Positions 1-7,053 of a stretch of 64,000 bases of DNA are shown one piece after another. This stretch comes from Mogibacterium sp. (GTDB lineage: Bacteria > Bacillota > Clostridia > Peptostreptococcales > Anaerovoracaceae). Position 1 is the stretch's first letter, and each line of letters begins with the position of its first letter. Position numbers and translations under genes: made by a program. The stretch spans positions 310,001 through 374,000 of the forward strand of contig JAFRDH010000007.1 in NCBI GenBank assembly GCA_017403955.1. Reading direction: 5' to 3'. The notes under the pieces were generated by a model that saw nothing but the letters and a program-made list of their open reading frames with translations, was not told the DNA's origin and made no database searches.

Positions 1-542
1 ATCACTACACACCGTTCCAGTCAGTCAATGATTTTACAAGGAACAATACTGTAGCTTTGTATGCTCCGAGCAAGACATTCAATCTTGCCGGCCTTATCGG
101 AAGTTATCATGTGATCTATAATGAAGAACTCAGAGAAAAGGTAAGAGCTGCTTCTAGTAAGAGCCATTATAACGGCATGAATGTTCTGTCGATGCATGCT
201 CTCATCGGTGCGTATACAGACGAGGGCATGGAATGGGTCGATGAACTATGCAAGGTCCTGTCCGCGAATGTCAATTATGCATGTGACTATATAGAGAAGA
301 ATCTCACTGACTTCAGCACAAGTGTGCCTGAAGGTACATACATGCTCTTCCTGAATTGCGAGAAATGGTGCAAAAACCACGGAAAGTCGATGGATGAGCT
401 CCTGAAGGCCGGATGGAATGCAGGTGTTGCATGGCAGGACGGAAGGCCATTCAAGGAAGGCTATCATATCAGACTCAATCTGGCTCTTCCAATGAGCAGA
501 GTAGAAGAGGCGTTCGAACGTATCAGCAAATATGTTTACTGA
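1..542 (+). CDS. PLP-dependent aminotransferase, MalY/PatB type (5' truncated by window)
   Basis: This is the C-terminal part of a fold-type I PLP enzyme. The reading frame is open from base 3 to the TGA at 540-542, so the true start lies upstream of the window. The visible protein opens with HYTPF and then SKTFNLAGL, which is the Schiff-base lysine motif (Ser-Lys-Thr-Phe-Asn) of the MalY/PatB cystathionine beta-lyase-like subgroup. A later segment, GYHIRLNLALP, carries the arginine that binds the substrate carboxylate. PatB-type enzymes perform C-S beta-lyase or aminotransferase chemistry on sulfur amino acids in the cytoplasm; the exact substrate cannot be told from this fragment. A small zincin gene follows after 18 bases and may be co-transcribed. 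Confidence 0.85.
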   Translation, partial: HYTPFQSVNDFTRNNTVALYAPSKTFNLAGLIGSYHVIYNEELREKVRAASSKSHYNGMNVLSMHALIGAYTDEGMEWVDELCKVLSANVNYACDYIEKNLTDFSTSVPEGTYMLFLNCEKWCKNHGKSMDELLKAGWNAGVAWQDGRPFKEGYHIRLNLALPMSRVEEAFERISKYVY

Positions 543-560
543 GATCGGTGGAACCAGTTT

Positions 561-935
561 ATGATCGATATAGATGAATTCTTTGAAATATTGACAGAGG
601 TATGTGATGAGCTCCCTGAAGGAATGTTCAACGAGCTCCATCTTGGCGTTATTCTCGAGGAAGGGGTCAAGATATCTCCACATGCGAGGAATGATGATCT
701 GATCATCATGGGTGAATATACCAAGTCAAGATACGGCAACAGAATCGTGATCTACTACGGGTCTTTCGCCAGAACTTACGCGATGGATGACCGTGAGTTT
801 ATAAAAGACAGACTCAGGGAAGTTGTCAGGCACGAGTTCAGACATCATATGGAAAATCTGTCGGGAATGCACGGTGTGGACTCCCTTGAACATGAAGACA
901 AAGTCAGTCTCCGCAAGTACCTGCGCGGAGAGTGA
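561..935 (+). CDS. Small zincin-like metallopeptidase family protein
   Basis: The 124-residue product has HEFRHH near residue 94, which fits the HExxH zinc-binding helix of zincins. It resembles the small possibly minimal metalloprotease family (MMP_TTHA0227/DUF1025-like) found widely in Clostridia. The N-terminal half (IDIDEFFEILTEVCDELPEG) matches the usual opening of that family. There is no signal peptide, so it should be cytoplasmic. Proteolytic activity has rarely been shown for this family, so the name is structural rather than functional. The start at 561 is preceded by a modest GGTGGA site. It sits between an aminotransferase and a lipoprotein, which gives no clear functional hint. 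Confidence 0.7.
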   Translation: MIDIDEFFEILTEVCDELPEGMFNELHLGVILEEGVKISPHARNDDLIIMGEYTKSRYGNRIVIYYGSFARTYAMDDREFIKDRLREVVRHEFRHHMENLSGMHGVDSLEHEDKVSLRKYLRGE

Positions 936-950
936 ATAACGGAGGTTTAA

Positions 951-1325
951 ATGAGAAAGAAAATACTGCTTCTTTTTACTGCGGCAGTAGTGTTGATGAT
1001 TTGCTGCTCCTGCTCGAATACGCTCGAAAGCTTTGCCGGATCGTATTTTAATGAAGCAGACGGCTGGACAGCAGATGAGAAATCAAACACTTTTGTAAAT
1101 GACGCCGATACTGTTCATTTTGCCGGTAATTATGTAACATTTACACATGTTGCTTCGGCTGAAGAAACCATGGACAAAACGCAGATCGCAAAGTTCTTCG
1201 TTGATCTGTCAGATGCTGCAGGCATTACGAACGGAACGGTCGATTATACTTATTTGGTCGATGAAGCGGCAACAGAGCATTTTACAATGAATTATCAGGA
1301 AGCTAAAGAAGTATTGGGGGAATAA
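951..1325 (+). CDS. Small putative lipoprotein of unknown function
   Basis: The product is 124 residues long and starts with a basic n-region (MRKK), a hydrophobic stretch (residues 5-17) and a cysteine-rich lipobox-like site CCS-C with the likely lipidated cysteine at residue 21. It should be exported by Sec, lipidated and anchored on the outer face of the membrane. The mature part is acidic and has no motif I recognise. A good ribosome binding site (GGAGG) lies just before the ATG. The MATE exporter gene begins six bases after its stop, so the two are probably co-transcribed. Confidence 0.65.
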   Translation: MRKKILLLFTAAVVLMICCSCSNTLESFAGSYFNEADGWTADEKSNTFVNDADTVHFAGNYVTFTHVASAEETMDKTQIAKFFVDLSDAAGITNGTVDYTYLVDEAATEHFTMNYQEAKEVLGE

Positions 1326-1331
1326 CAGCAG

Positions 1332-2732
1332 ATGAGTAACGGTGCACGCAGTTCGGACAGAATGGGAACAGAACCTGTCCACACATTACTGCTCAAAATG
1401 TCATTCCCGCTGATGATATCGATGTTCGTATTGGCCATGTACAACGTGGTCGATTCTATTTTCGTATCCAGGATCAATGAGAATGCGCTCGCAGCGGTCT
1501 CACTCTGTTTCCCGTTCCAGAATCTCAACGTAGCATTCGGTATCGGTACCGCTGCAGGTATGAGCGCTCTTCTGTCGAGATACCTCGGAGCCAGAAGATA
1601 CAGTGATGCCGAGAAGGTAGCACATAACGGGTTTATCCTGGCATTGATCAACTATTCGCTTTTCTTCGTCATCGGATGTCTCGCGCATACTATCATCAGA
1701 CTCCAGACCCACGACGCACAGATCATTGACTATGGAACTGTTTATCTGCAGCTCACGCAGTGGCTGTCGATCCTTCCGATGATCCAGTCGATGTTCGAAA
1801 GACTTCTGCAGGGCACGGGCAAAACATTCCCGATCCTGCTCATGCAGATCACAGGTTCGATCGTGAATTTGATTATGGACCCGATCCTAATCTTCGGACT
1901 GTTCGGATTCCCGGCTCTGGGTGTCAAAGGTGCCGCGATCGCCACAGTCTTCGGCCAGTTCACGGGCTGTATCATGGGTATTATTTTCAATAAGACACTC
2001 AACAAAGAGCTCGGGCTGTCGCTCTCCAAGGTCAGACCGCATCTCAGAACAATGATCGATATATACAAAATCGGTATCCCGATCATCGTGCTTCAGTCAG
2101 TCGGTGCGATCATGAATTTCTGCATCAACAGGATCCTGATCGGATTCTCATCAACAGCAGTTGCGACATTCGGAGTATACTTCAAGCTCCAGAGTTTCGT
2201 ATTCATGCCGATATTCGGAATGAACAACGGATCTGTCCCGATCATTGCATACAACTACGGTGCCGGAGAGAAGCAGAGACTTGAGCAGGCAATGAGGCTG
2301 GGCGTCAGATACGGTATTGCGATCATGTCCATCGGTACACTGATATTCTGGCTCATCCCGGAAGAACTCATGGCTCTGTTCGATGCTTCGCCTGAAATGA
2401 CAGCTATGGGTGTCGTAGCTCTTCACATAATGTCACTGAACTTCCCGTTTGCCGGATACTGCATCATGAGAGGCGCATCCTTCCAGGCACTCGGAAGAAG
2501 TGTCTACAGCATGAACATTTCGCTGGTAAGACAGCTGGTAGTGATCATTCCATGCGCTTTTCTCCTGTCCAAGATAGGGGGAGTGAATATGGTATGGTGG
2601 GCGTTCCCGATCGCCGAAGTCGCAGGTACCGCCATGTCGATCAATTACTACAGAACGATCAAGCGTGAGATTATAGAAAAACTCGGCAATGAAGAGAAAG
2701 TAAGCGAAGAAAACGTAAAGCAGGAGGAATAA
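1332..2732 (+). CDS. MATE family multidrug/cation antiporter
   Basis: The 466-residue protein is strongly hydrophobic with about 12 membrane segments and reads as a MATE-family exporter. The N-terminus (TEPVHTLLLKMSFPLMISMF) and the early motif YNVVDSIFVSRI are typical of the bacterial MATE branch, as is the second-half repeat beginning around residue 235. MATE proteins expel drugs or metabolites in exchange for Na+ or H+. The substrate cannot be inferred here. The gene ends in an acidic-basic tail (GNEEKVSEENVKQEE), and its TAA is directly followed by the ATG of the FmdE-like gene, so the two genes are likely translationally coupled. Confidence 0.9.
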   Translation: MSNGARSSDRMGTEPVHTLLLKMSFPLMISMFVLAMYNVVDSIFVSRINENALAAVSLCFPFQNLNVAFGIGTAAGMSALLSRYLGARRYSDAEKVAHNGFILALINYSLFFVIGCLAHTIIRLQTHDAQIIDYGTVYLQLTQWLSILPMIQSMFERLLQGTGKTFPILLMQITGSIVNLIMDPILIFGLFGFPALGVKGAAIATVFGQFTGCIMGIIFNKTLNKELGLSLSKVRPHLRTMIDIYKIGIPIIVLQSVGAIMNFCINRILIGFSSTAVATFGVYFKLQSFVFMPIFGMNNGSVPIIAYNYGAGEKQRLEQAMRLGVRYGIAIMSIGTLIFWLIPEELMALFDASPEMTAMGVVALHIMSLNFPFAGYCIMRGASFQALGRSVYSMNISLVRQLVVIIPCAFLLSKIGGVNMVWWAFPIAEVAGTAMSINYYRTIKREIIEKLGNEEKVSEENVKQEE

Positions 2733-3266
2733 ATGCAGGATATAGATAAACTATGGGAGAAAGCAGCTTCTTTTCACGGACATGTCTGCCCGGGACTTAT
2801 GATAGGATTCAGAGCCGCGCTTTATGCTGCGGAGCTGCTGGAAACAGATTTCTCTGAAGATGAAGAAATCGTATGCATAACCGAGAATGACTCGTGCAGC
2901 ATAGATGCGATCCAGGTGGTCCTCGGCTGTACTGTCGGCAAAGGCAATCTTCTTTTTCACATGAGAGGGAAACAGGCCTTTTCTTTCTATAACAGAGTGA
3001 ACGGCAAATCAGTCCGACTTGTCCAGAAACAGAAACCTGCCGGACTGTCAAGAGCTGAGTCTTTCAGGTACTACGCAGAGTGCAGCAACGAAGACATGTT
3101 CGAAGTCAAGAAACCATCCATAGAACTTCCGCAGAAAGCAAAGATCTTCGGATCGTATATCTGCGAATGCTGCGGAGAGAAAACCGGAGAGAACTGGATC
3201 AGACTCCTTGACGGCAAAAAAGTATGCCTCGATTGCTATGAACAATACGACCGTCTGAATATTTGA
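2733..3266 (+). CDS. FmdE-like protein with C-terminal zinc ribbon
   Basis: The N-terminal domain (residues 1-125) carries FHGHVCPGLMIGFRAA, the signature of the FmdE family first seen in formylmethanofuran dehydrogenase operons. ENDSCSIDAIQVVLGCTVGKGN follows and supplies further conserved Cys and Asp residues. The C-terminal 40 residues have two Cys pairs (CECC and CLDC) that should form a zinc ribbon. FmdE proteins bind metal and are linked to molybdenum or tungsten enzymes in archaea and some bacteria; in Clostridia their role is unknown. No molybdenum cofactor gene is in this window. The ATG abuts the MATE stop codon and the ribosome binding site AGGAGG lies inside the MATE gene end. Confidence 0.85.
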   Translation: MQDIDKLWEKAASFHGHVCPGLMIGFRAALYAAELLETDFSEDEEIVCITENDSCSIDAIQVVLGCTVGKGNLLFHMRGKQAFSFYNRVNGKSVRLVQKQKPAGLSRAESFRYYAECSNEDMFEVKKPSIELPQKAKIFGSYICECCGEKTGENWIRLLDGKKVCLDCYEQYDRLNI

Positions 3267-3290
3267 TGAGAATCGCCGGAAGTGCCATTG

Positions 3291-3337
3291 GATGTGTCAT
3301 TGGGGATGTGTCATTGGGGACGGTTCTCTTTGACACA
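3291..3337 (+). repeat. REP-like hairpin with tandem 14-base repeat
   Basis: GATGTGTCATTGGG occurs twice head to tail (3291-3304 and 3305-3318). The second copy contains TGTGTCA (3307-3313), which can pair with TGACACA at 3331-3337 across the segment TTGGGGACGGTTCTCTT. The TGTCATTGGGGACGGTTCT...TGACA pattern resembles the palindromes I remember at the ends of REP-associated tyrosine (Y1) transposase elements in Firmicutes. No transposase gene is nearby, so this would be a solo copy. Confidence 0.55.
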
Positions 3338-3796
3338 CTTACATCTAAAGTAGCCTGCAGACATAGGGTCCAGTACATGTACTCGCTGAGCCTCAAAAGG
3401 GTTATTTTATTAACCCCAAAAGCCCGATTCCGCTTTTTCAGGGTTATCAGCTTTTTTGCAAAGACAATCTTTTGTATATTCTTTCTCATCCATTAAATAT
3501 TATTCACCAGATATGTTCATGATCGATAGAATAATTCCACTATCGCTTGATCATATCTTTTTTTTCAGCTGTTAAGAGTGAAAAAGATACTCTCATCAGG
3601 GAGATAGACGGGTGTACCGATTCTCAGGTGCATCATCTGTTCAAAGAGCAATAACGCTAAAAAATCGAAAAAAGTAGAAAAGGATTAAATAATTAACCCC
3701 AAACCGGCATATCGGTAAAAAATGGGTTATTTATAATTATTCATGGCTCTAAAACCACTTGAAACAATACAGCCACATCAATGATACTTTCCCTCT

Positions 3797-3824
3797 TTTT
3801 GAACTTCTTATTTGATTGTATAAT
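3797..3824 (+). promoter_or_regulatory. Probable promoter of the YegP-type gene
   Basis: A perfect TATAAT lies at 3819-3824. The best -35 is weak (TTTTGA at 3797-3802, 16-base spacer). It would give a leader of about 75 bases before the gene at 3905. Confidence 0.45.
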
Positions 3825-3904
3825 AGGATTTAACTGGACGATATTGACGTTTTATCGACCAAATAATTCGAAAACGATTATGAGAAGAAAGAAAGGGGAG
3901 CACA

Positions 3905-4273
3905 ATGGGCAAATATGTGGTAAAGAAGACTAAGACCGGGTTCAAATTCGATCTTAAGGCCGGTAACGGTGAAGTAATTGCTAACTCTGAAGTATACAAA
4001 ACCAAAAAGACATGCTATGCCGGCATCAACAGTGTTAAGAACAATGCGCCTGTTGCTGCTGTAGAAGACCAGACAGCTGAGGGCTTCGAGGCATGCAAAC
4101 ATCCGAAGTTCGAAGTATATGTTGACAAAGCCGGTGAATTCCGTTTCAGACTGAAAGCCAAAAACGGACAGATCATAGCTACCGGCGAGGGCTACAAAGC
4201 AAAAAAGAGCTGCCTGAACGGAATTGAGAGCGTCAAAAAGAATGCAGACTCTGAAGTAGTTGAAGAAGAATAG
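3905..4273 (+). CDS. YegP/DUF1508 family protein, two tandem repeats
   Basis: The 122-residue protein consists of two copies of the DUF1508 (UPF0339, YegP) module, residues 2-50 and 66-115. Each copy has the pattern F-F-L-KA-NG-(V/I)IA-(S/T)-E-YK-KK-C--GI-SVK. These small proteins are common in bacteria, often transcribed alone, and have no established activity; the E. coli member is a stable two-repeat beta-alpha protein. The gene has its own promoter-like TATAAT upstream and a good GGGGAG ribosome binding site. The tail is acidic (EVVEEE). Confidence 0.88.
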   Translation: MGKYVVKKTKTGFKFDLKAGNGEVIANSEVYKTKKTCYAGINSVKNNAPVAAVEDQTAEGFEACKHPKFEVYVDKAGEFRFRLKAKNGQIIATGEGYKAKKSCLNGIESVKKNADSEVVEEE

Positions 4274-4398
4274 AAAGCATTGCGCCTTTTGCTGAATTCC
4301 TGTAACATTTAGGTAACAAGCTCAGCCTTGAAAATCCGGTTTTCACAAGATGTTGAAGACCCGGTAACCGTTGTTTCTGATGATAGTGAAAGGAGCTG

Positions 4399-5310
4399 AT
4401 GATCGTTATGAAATCATTAAAGAAAATTGGCGCTATTCTTTTGATGCTGGCTGTTTTCGTGGCTTTTTCACCTCTTACATTCGATGGCGAGGTATATGCT
4501 GCTTCTATCAAGCTGAGCAAGAAAACAGTTTACATGTCCAAAGGCTCTACTTATAAGCTGAAGGTCAAAGGCACCAAGAAAAAGGTAAAATGGCAAAGCA
4601 GTGACTCCTCAATTGTGAGCGTTTCCAAGAAGGGCAAACTCAAAGCCAAAGCATATGGAACAGCCACTATTACCGCAAAGGTAAAAGGCAAGACTCTCAA
4701 GTGCAAAGTCAAAGTTGAGAGAAAAGGGGAGAAGAACGCAAGAAAGCTGAGAGATTATCTCATCAAGTACGGCAAGAAATCCGGTAAAAACCGGTATATC
4801 AAGAAGTCGTATCATAGTGGTGACAAGGACGAAGGAACGACTACTACGATCACCATTACGGCTTCTACAAAGGACAAGATCCTTACGTTCCGTCTGGATC
4901 AATCAACGATCGAACCACCGGAAGGCGAGAGTGTAGTAATGCAGATCGATCTCATGAACGGCACTACAGCTGTAAAATCCGGTACACTCAAATATGTCTA
5001 TGAAGATGGCTATGGTATCGAGAAATGGGATGAATACTATGGCACTGTTACAACATCGTTCAGACATACATTTGACGATACCGCGGATGATATGGTCGAA
5101 GGTATGACTATCACAAAATGCATTATGCATGAGGATGGTTCAACATCTGAGGAAACAGATCAGGCTGTGCTGAATAAGGTCGAGAATCTCAGGGCTCCGG
5201 CTGTAAATCTTGGCTGGGCATTCCCTTACTGGAACAAGCTCATGGCAAGCAAGAGCACTCTCAAAAAAGCCAAAATCACGATGAAGACACTCGGCTTTAC
5301 AAAATTCTGA
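4399..5310 (+). CDS. Secreted Ig-like (Big_2) domain protein
   Basis: The product is 303 residues long with a signal peptide (basic MKSLKK, hydrophobic core, probable cleavage at VYA-AS near residue 35). One bacterial Ig-like group 2 domain follows (residues about 36-107), recognisable from VKWQSSDSSIVSVSKKGKLKAKAYGTA-type repeats broken here into WQSSDSSIVSV and GTATITAKVKG. The C-terminal two thirds are not recognised. No LPXTG or S-layer anchor is visible, so it is either secreted or held by charge, since the Ig domain is very lysine rich. The start may be ATG 4399 or ATG 4408; AGGAG at 4391-4395 is three bases from the first and twelve from the second, so neither spacing is ideal. A terminator follows. 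Confidence 0.75.
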   Translation: MIVMKSLKKIGAILLMLAVFVAFSPLTFDGEVYAASIKLSKKTVYMSKGSTYKLKVKGTKKKVKWQSSDSSIVSVSKKGKLKAKAYGTATITAKVKGKTLKCKVKVERKGEKNARKLRDYLIKYGKKSGKNRYIKKSYHSGDKDEGTTTTITITASTKDKILTFRLDQSTIEPPEGESVVMQIDLMNGTTAVKSGTLKYVYEDGYGIEKWDEYYGTVTTSFRHTFDDTADDMVEGMTITKCIMHEDGSTSEETDQAVLNKVENLRAPAVNLGWAFPYWNKLMASKSTLKKAKITMKTLGFTKF

Positions 5311-5331
5311 TACTTACAACAATCAACAACA

Positions 5332-5368
5332 GGGAAGTCGGAATGCTCGGCAATTCCGGCTTCCTTTT
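5332..5368 (+). terminator. Rho-independent terminator after the Ig-like gene
   Basis: Bases 5333-5344 (GGAAGTCGGAAT) pair with 5353-5364 (ATTCCGGCTTCC) in a 12-base stem containing one G-T pair, with an eight-base loop and TTTT after it. Confidence 0.75.
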
Positions 5369-5396
5369 GCGATTCAATACCTGCTAATGGGTTTTG

Positions 5397-5420
5397 AGCG
5401 GACTTCACTTAGTGTATAAT
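5397..5420 (+). promoter_or_regulatory. Probable promoter of the symporter-TIR-NUDIX cluster
   Basis: TATAAT at 5415-5420 follows the terminator of the preceding gene. A weak -35 (TTTTGA or TTGAGC around 5392-5400) lies at near-standard distance. It would start transcription about 25 bases before the ATG at 5454. Confidence 0.45.
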
Positions 5421-5453
5421 TGTCGAAAACAGCTCAGATAATAGAGGCCATAT

Positions 5454-7043
5454 ATGAAAACCAAGACTAATACATTACAACTTAATCTCCATGGCGTCGA
5501 TATGGCATCAGCCATAATACAGGAATGGCTGGAGTCGGTAGGCATTGAACGCAAAGACATTTTGCGCATAAGGCTTACGATGGAAGAAATGCTGATCGCG
5601 ATATGCGAGAACGGAGACGGTAAAGTCGAAGCAGAGCTTCGTTTCAGCAAAAGAAAAGGCGACTGGTGGCTTCGCATAAATTATGACGGAGAACGCTTTG
5701 ACCCTACAACTCCGGCAGAAAACGAGCTTGGCGGCTGGTCGGAAGCCCTTCTTGCAAGAACCGGTTTCGTACCTTCATGGCGCTGGAGAACAAATCACAA
5801 TGAGCTGTCTCTCCTGATCCCGAGCAAGAAACGTCAGACCGGGAATGTAATGCTCATAGTCGTTGTAATAGCGATCGTTACAGGACTTCTGGGGCAGTTC
5901 CTGCCTGAGGCCGTTAAAACGATCTCTACAGATTATGCATTGACATATCTTTCCGACTGTTTCCTGCACCTTCTGAACACCTTTATCGGAATGATGGTAT
6001 TCCTGTCGATCGTTACTGGTATTTGCGGTATCGGAAGTGCTGCTGATTTCGGGCGGATCGGAAAACTTATGATGTCCAGGTTTGTGGCTTCGACATTTAT
6101 CCTTTGCGCTTTTATTGTATTCGTATCGCGCTTCTTCTTCCCGCTCGGAGAAGGTGGGGACGGCGGAGGCTTTAAGTTCGAAACGATTCTGAAAATGATT
6201 TTCGACATAATACCTGCTAATCCGGTCAGCCCTTTCCTTGAGGGCAATACTCTTCAGATCGTGTTCCTGGCAACAATTATAGGTATTATTATGCTTCTCA
6301 CAGGAAGTGAAACTGAAGGTATCAGGAACCTGTTCCTGCAGGCACAGACCCTGATAATGCGCTGCGTTGAAGTCGTCTGCACATTACTTCCGTTATTCAT
6401 TTTCTGTTCACTGGTCATGCTGTTCTGGAGCAGCGGTACGAAAGTCCTGCTTCAACTGTGGAAACCTATCGTTGTCGGAACTGTACTCAGCGCTATTATC
6501 GCAATAGTCTATATATTCGTGGTGTGCAGGAAACTCAAGGTCAAATTGCCTGTGCTGATAAACAAGCTGATCCCGGATTTCATTATCGCGCTTTCGACAG
6601 CTTCATCCGCTGCAGCTTTTGCGACAAGCATGGAGATCAATGAGAAAAAGCTGGGTATCGATCCATCGTTCTCAAGAACAGCAGTCCCGATCGGAGGCAT
6701 CCTTTGCGCAGGCAGTTTCTCGATGCTCTATGTAGTGACTGCGGCGTTTCTTGCAGAGTATTACGGGATGCATGCCGATATAGCATGGTGGATCATTCTT
6801 TGGCTCGTATGCTCGCTCCTGTCTATGGCGACCCCGCCTGTAGCCGGGGGTATGATCTCATGTATGTCGATCCTGATACTGCAGATGGGCATTCCTCAGG
6901 CAGGACTAGCGATCGGAGCTACTCTGACTATGGTGCTGGACTTTATCTGTACAGCTTTCCGTTTCCCGATCCTGCATGCTGAACTTATCCTTCAGGCAGA
7001 TAAACTCGGTCTCCTCGACCACGAAATACTTCAGAGAAAATAA
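5454..7043 (+). CDS. DAACS-type symporter with N-terminal GHKL ATPase-like domain
   Basis: The 529-residue protein joins two domains. Residues 1-125 look like an RsbW/GHKL ATPase fold: LTMEEMLIAICENG occupies the N-box place (residues 41-54), YDGERFDP the G1 box (77-84), and LGGWSEALLARTG the G2 box (92-104). Where RsbW has the Mg-binding asparagine this protein has isoleucine or alanine, so catalysis is doubtful. From residue 131 onward it is a dicarboxylate/amino acid:cation symporter, with about eight membrane segments and a serine-rich stretch ALSTASSAAAFATSM near residue 380 that corresponds to the substrate-binding hairpin. The first domain could sense a nucleotide or a partner protein and gate transport. 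A TIR gene follows after ten bases. Confidence 0.85.
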   Translation: MKTKTNTLQLNLHGVDMASAIIQEWLESVGIERKDILRIRLTMEEMLIAICENGDGKVEAELRFSKRKGDWWLRINYDGERFDPTTPAENELGGWSEALLARTGFVPSWRWRTNHNELSLLIPSKKRQTGNVMLIVVVIAIVTGLLGQFLPEAVKTISTDYALTYLSDCFLHLLNTFIGMMVFLSIVTGICGIGSAADFGRIGKLMMSRFVASTFILCAFIVFVSRFFFPLGEGGDGGGFKFETILKMIFDIIPANPVSPFLEGNTLQIVFLATIIGIIMLLTGSETEGIRNLFLQAQTLIMRCVEVVCTLLPLFIFCSLVMLFWSSGTKVLLQLWKPIVVGTVLSAIIAIVYIFVVCRKLKVKLPVLINKLIPDFIIALSTASSAAAFATSMEINEKKLGIDPSFSRTAVPIGGILCAGSFSMLYVVTAAFLAEYYGMHADIAWWIILWLVCSLLSMATPPVAGGMISCMSILILQMGIPQAGLAIGATLTMVLDFICTAFRFPILHAELILQADKLGLLDHEILQRK

Positions 7044-7053
7044 TAAAGATATT

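Larger units (their letters stand above)
3267..3904. other. Gene-free region of about 640 bases
   Basis: No convincing gene is present. The stretch holds a REP-like hairpin near 3291-3337, an inverted repeat GGGTTA-N6-TAACCC around 3400, a second place where TTAACCCC is followed about 25 bases later by GGGTTATTT (around 3690-3735), and the likely promoter of the YegP-type gene. A short frame near 3540-3655 reads about 37 codons to a TAA without a start codon and could be a gene remnant, but I cannot identify it. The base composition is more AT-rich than the neighbouring genes. Confidence 0.6.

Noticed and set aside
3263-3496. A 77-codon frame across the REP-like hairpin
   Set aside because: It overlaps the end of the FmdE-like gene, spans repeats and gives an untypical protein; it is likely chance.
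3540-3655. Short frame ending in TAA within the gene-free region
   Set aside because: It lacks a start codon and any motif. It could be a gene remnant but I cannot support that.
6976-7053. Longer N-terminus for the TIR protein
   Set aside because: It would overlap the symporter gene by 68 bases and adds residues without similarity; ATG 7054 leaves the TIR domain at its normal place.
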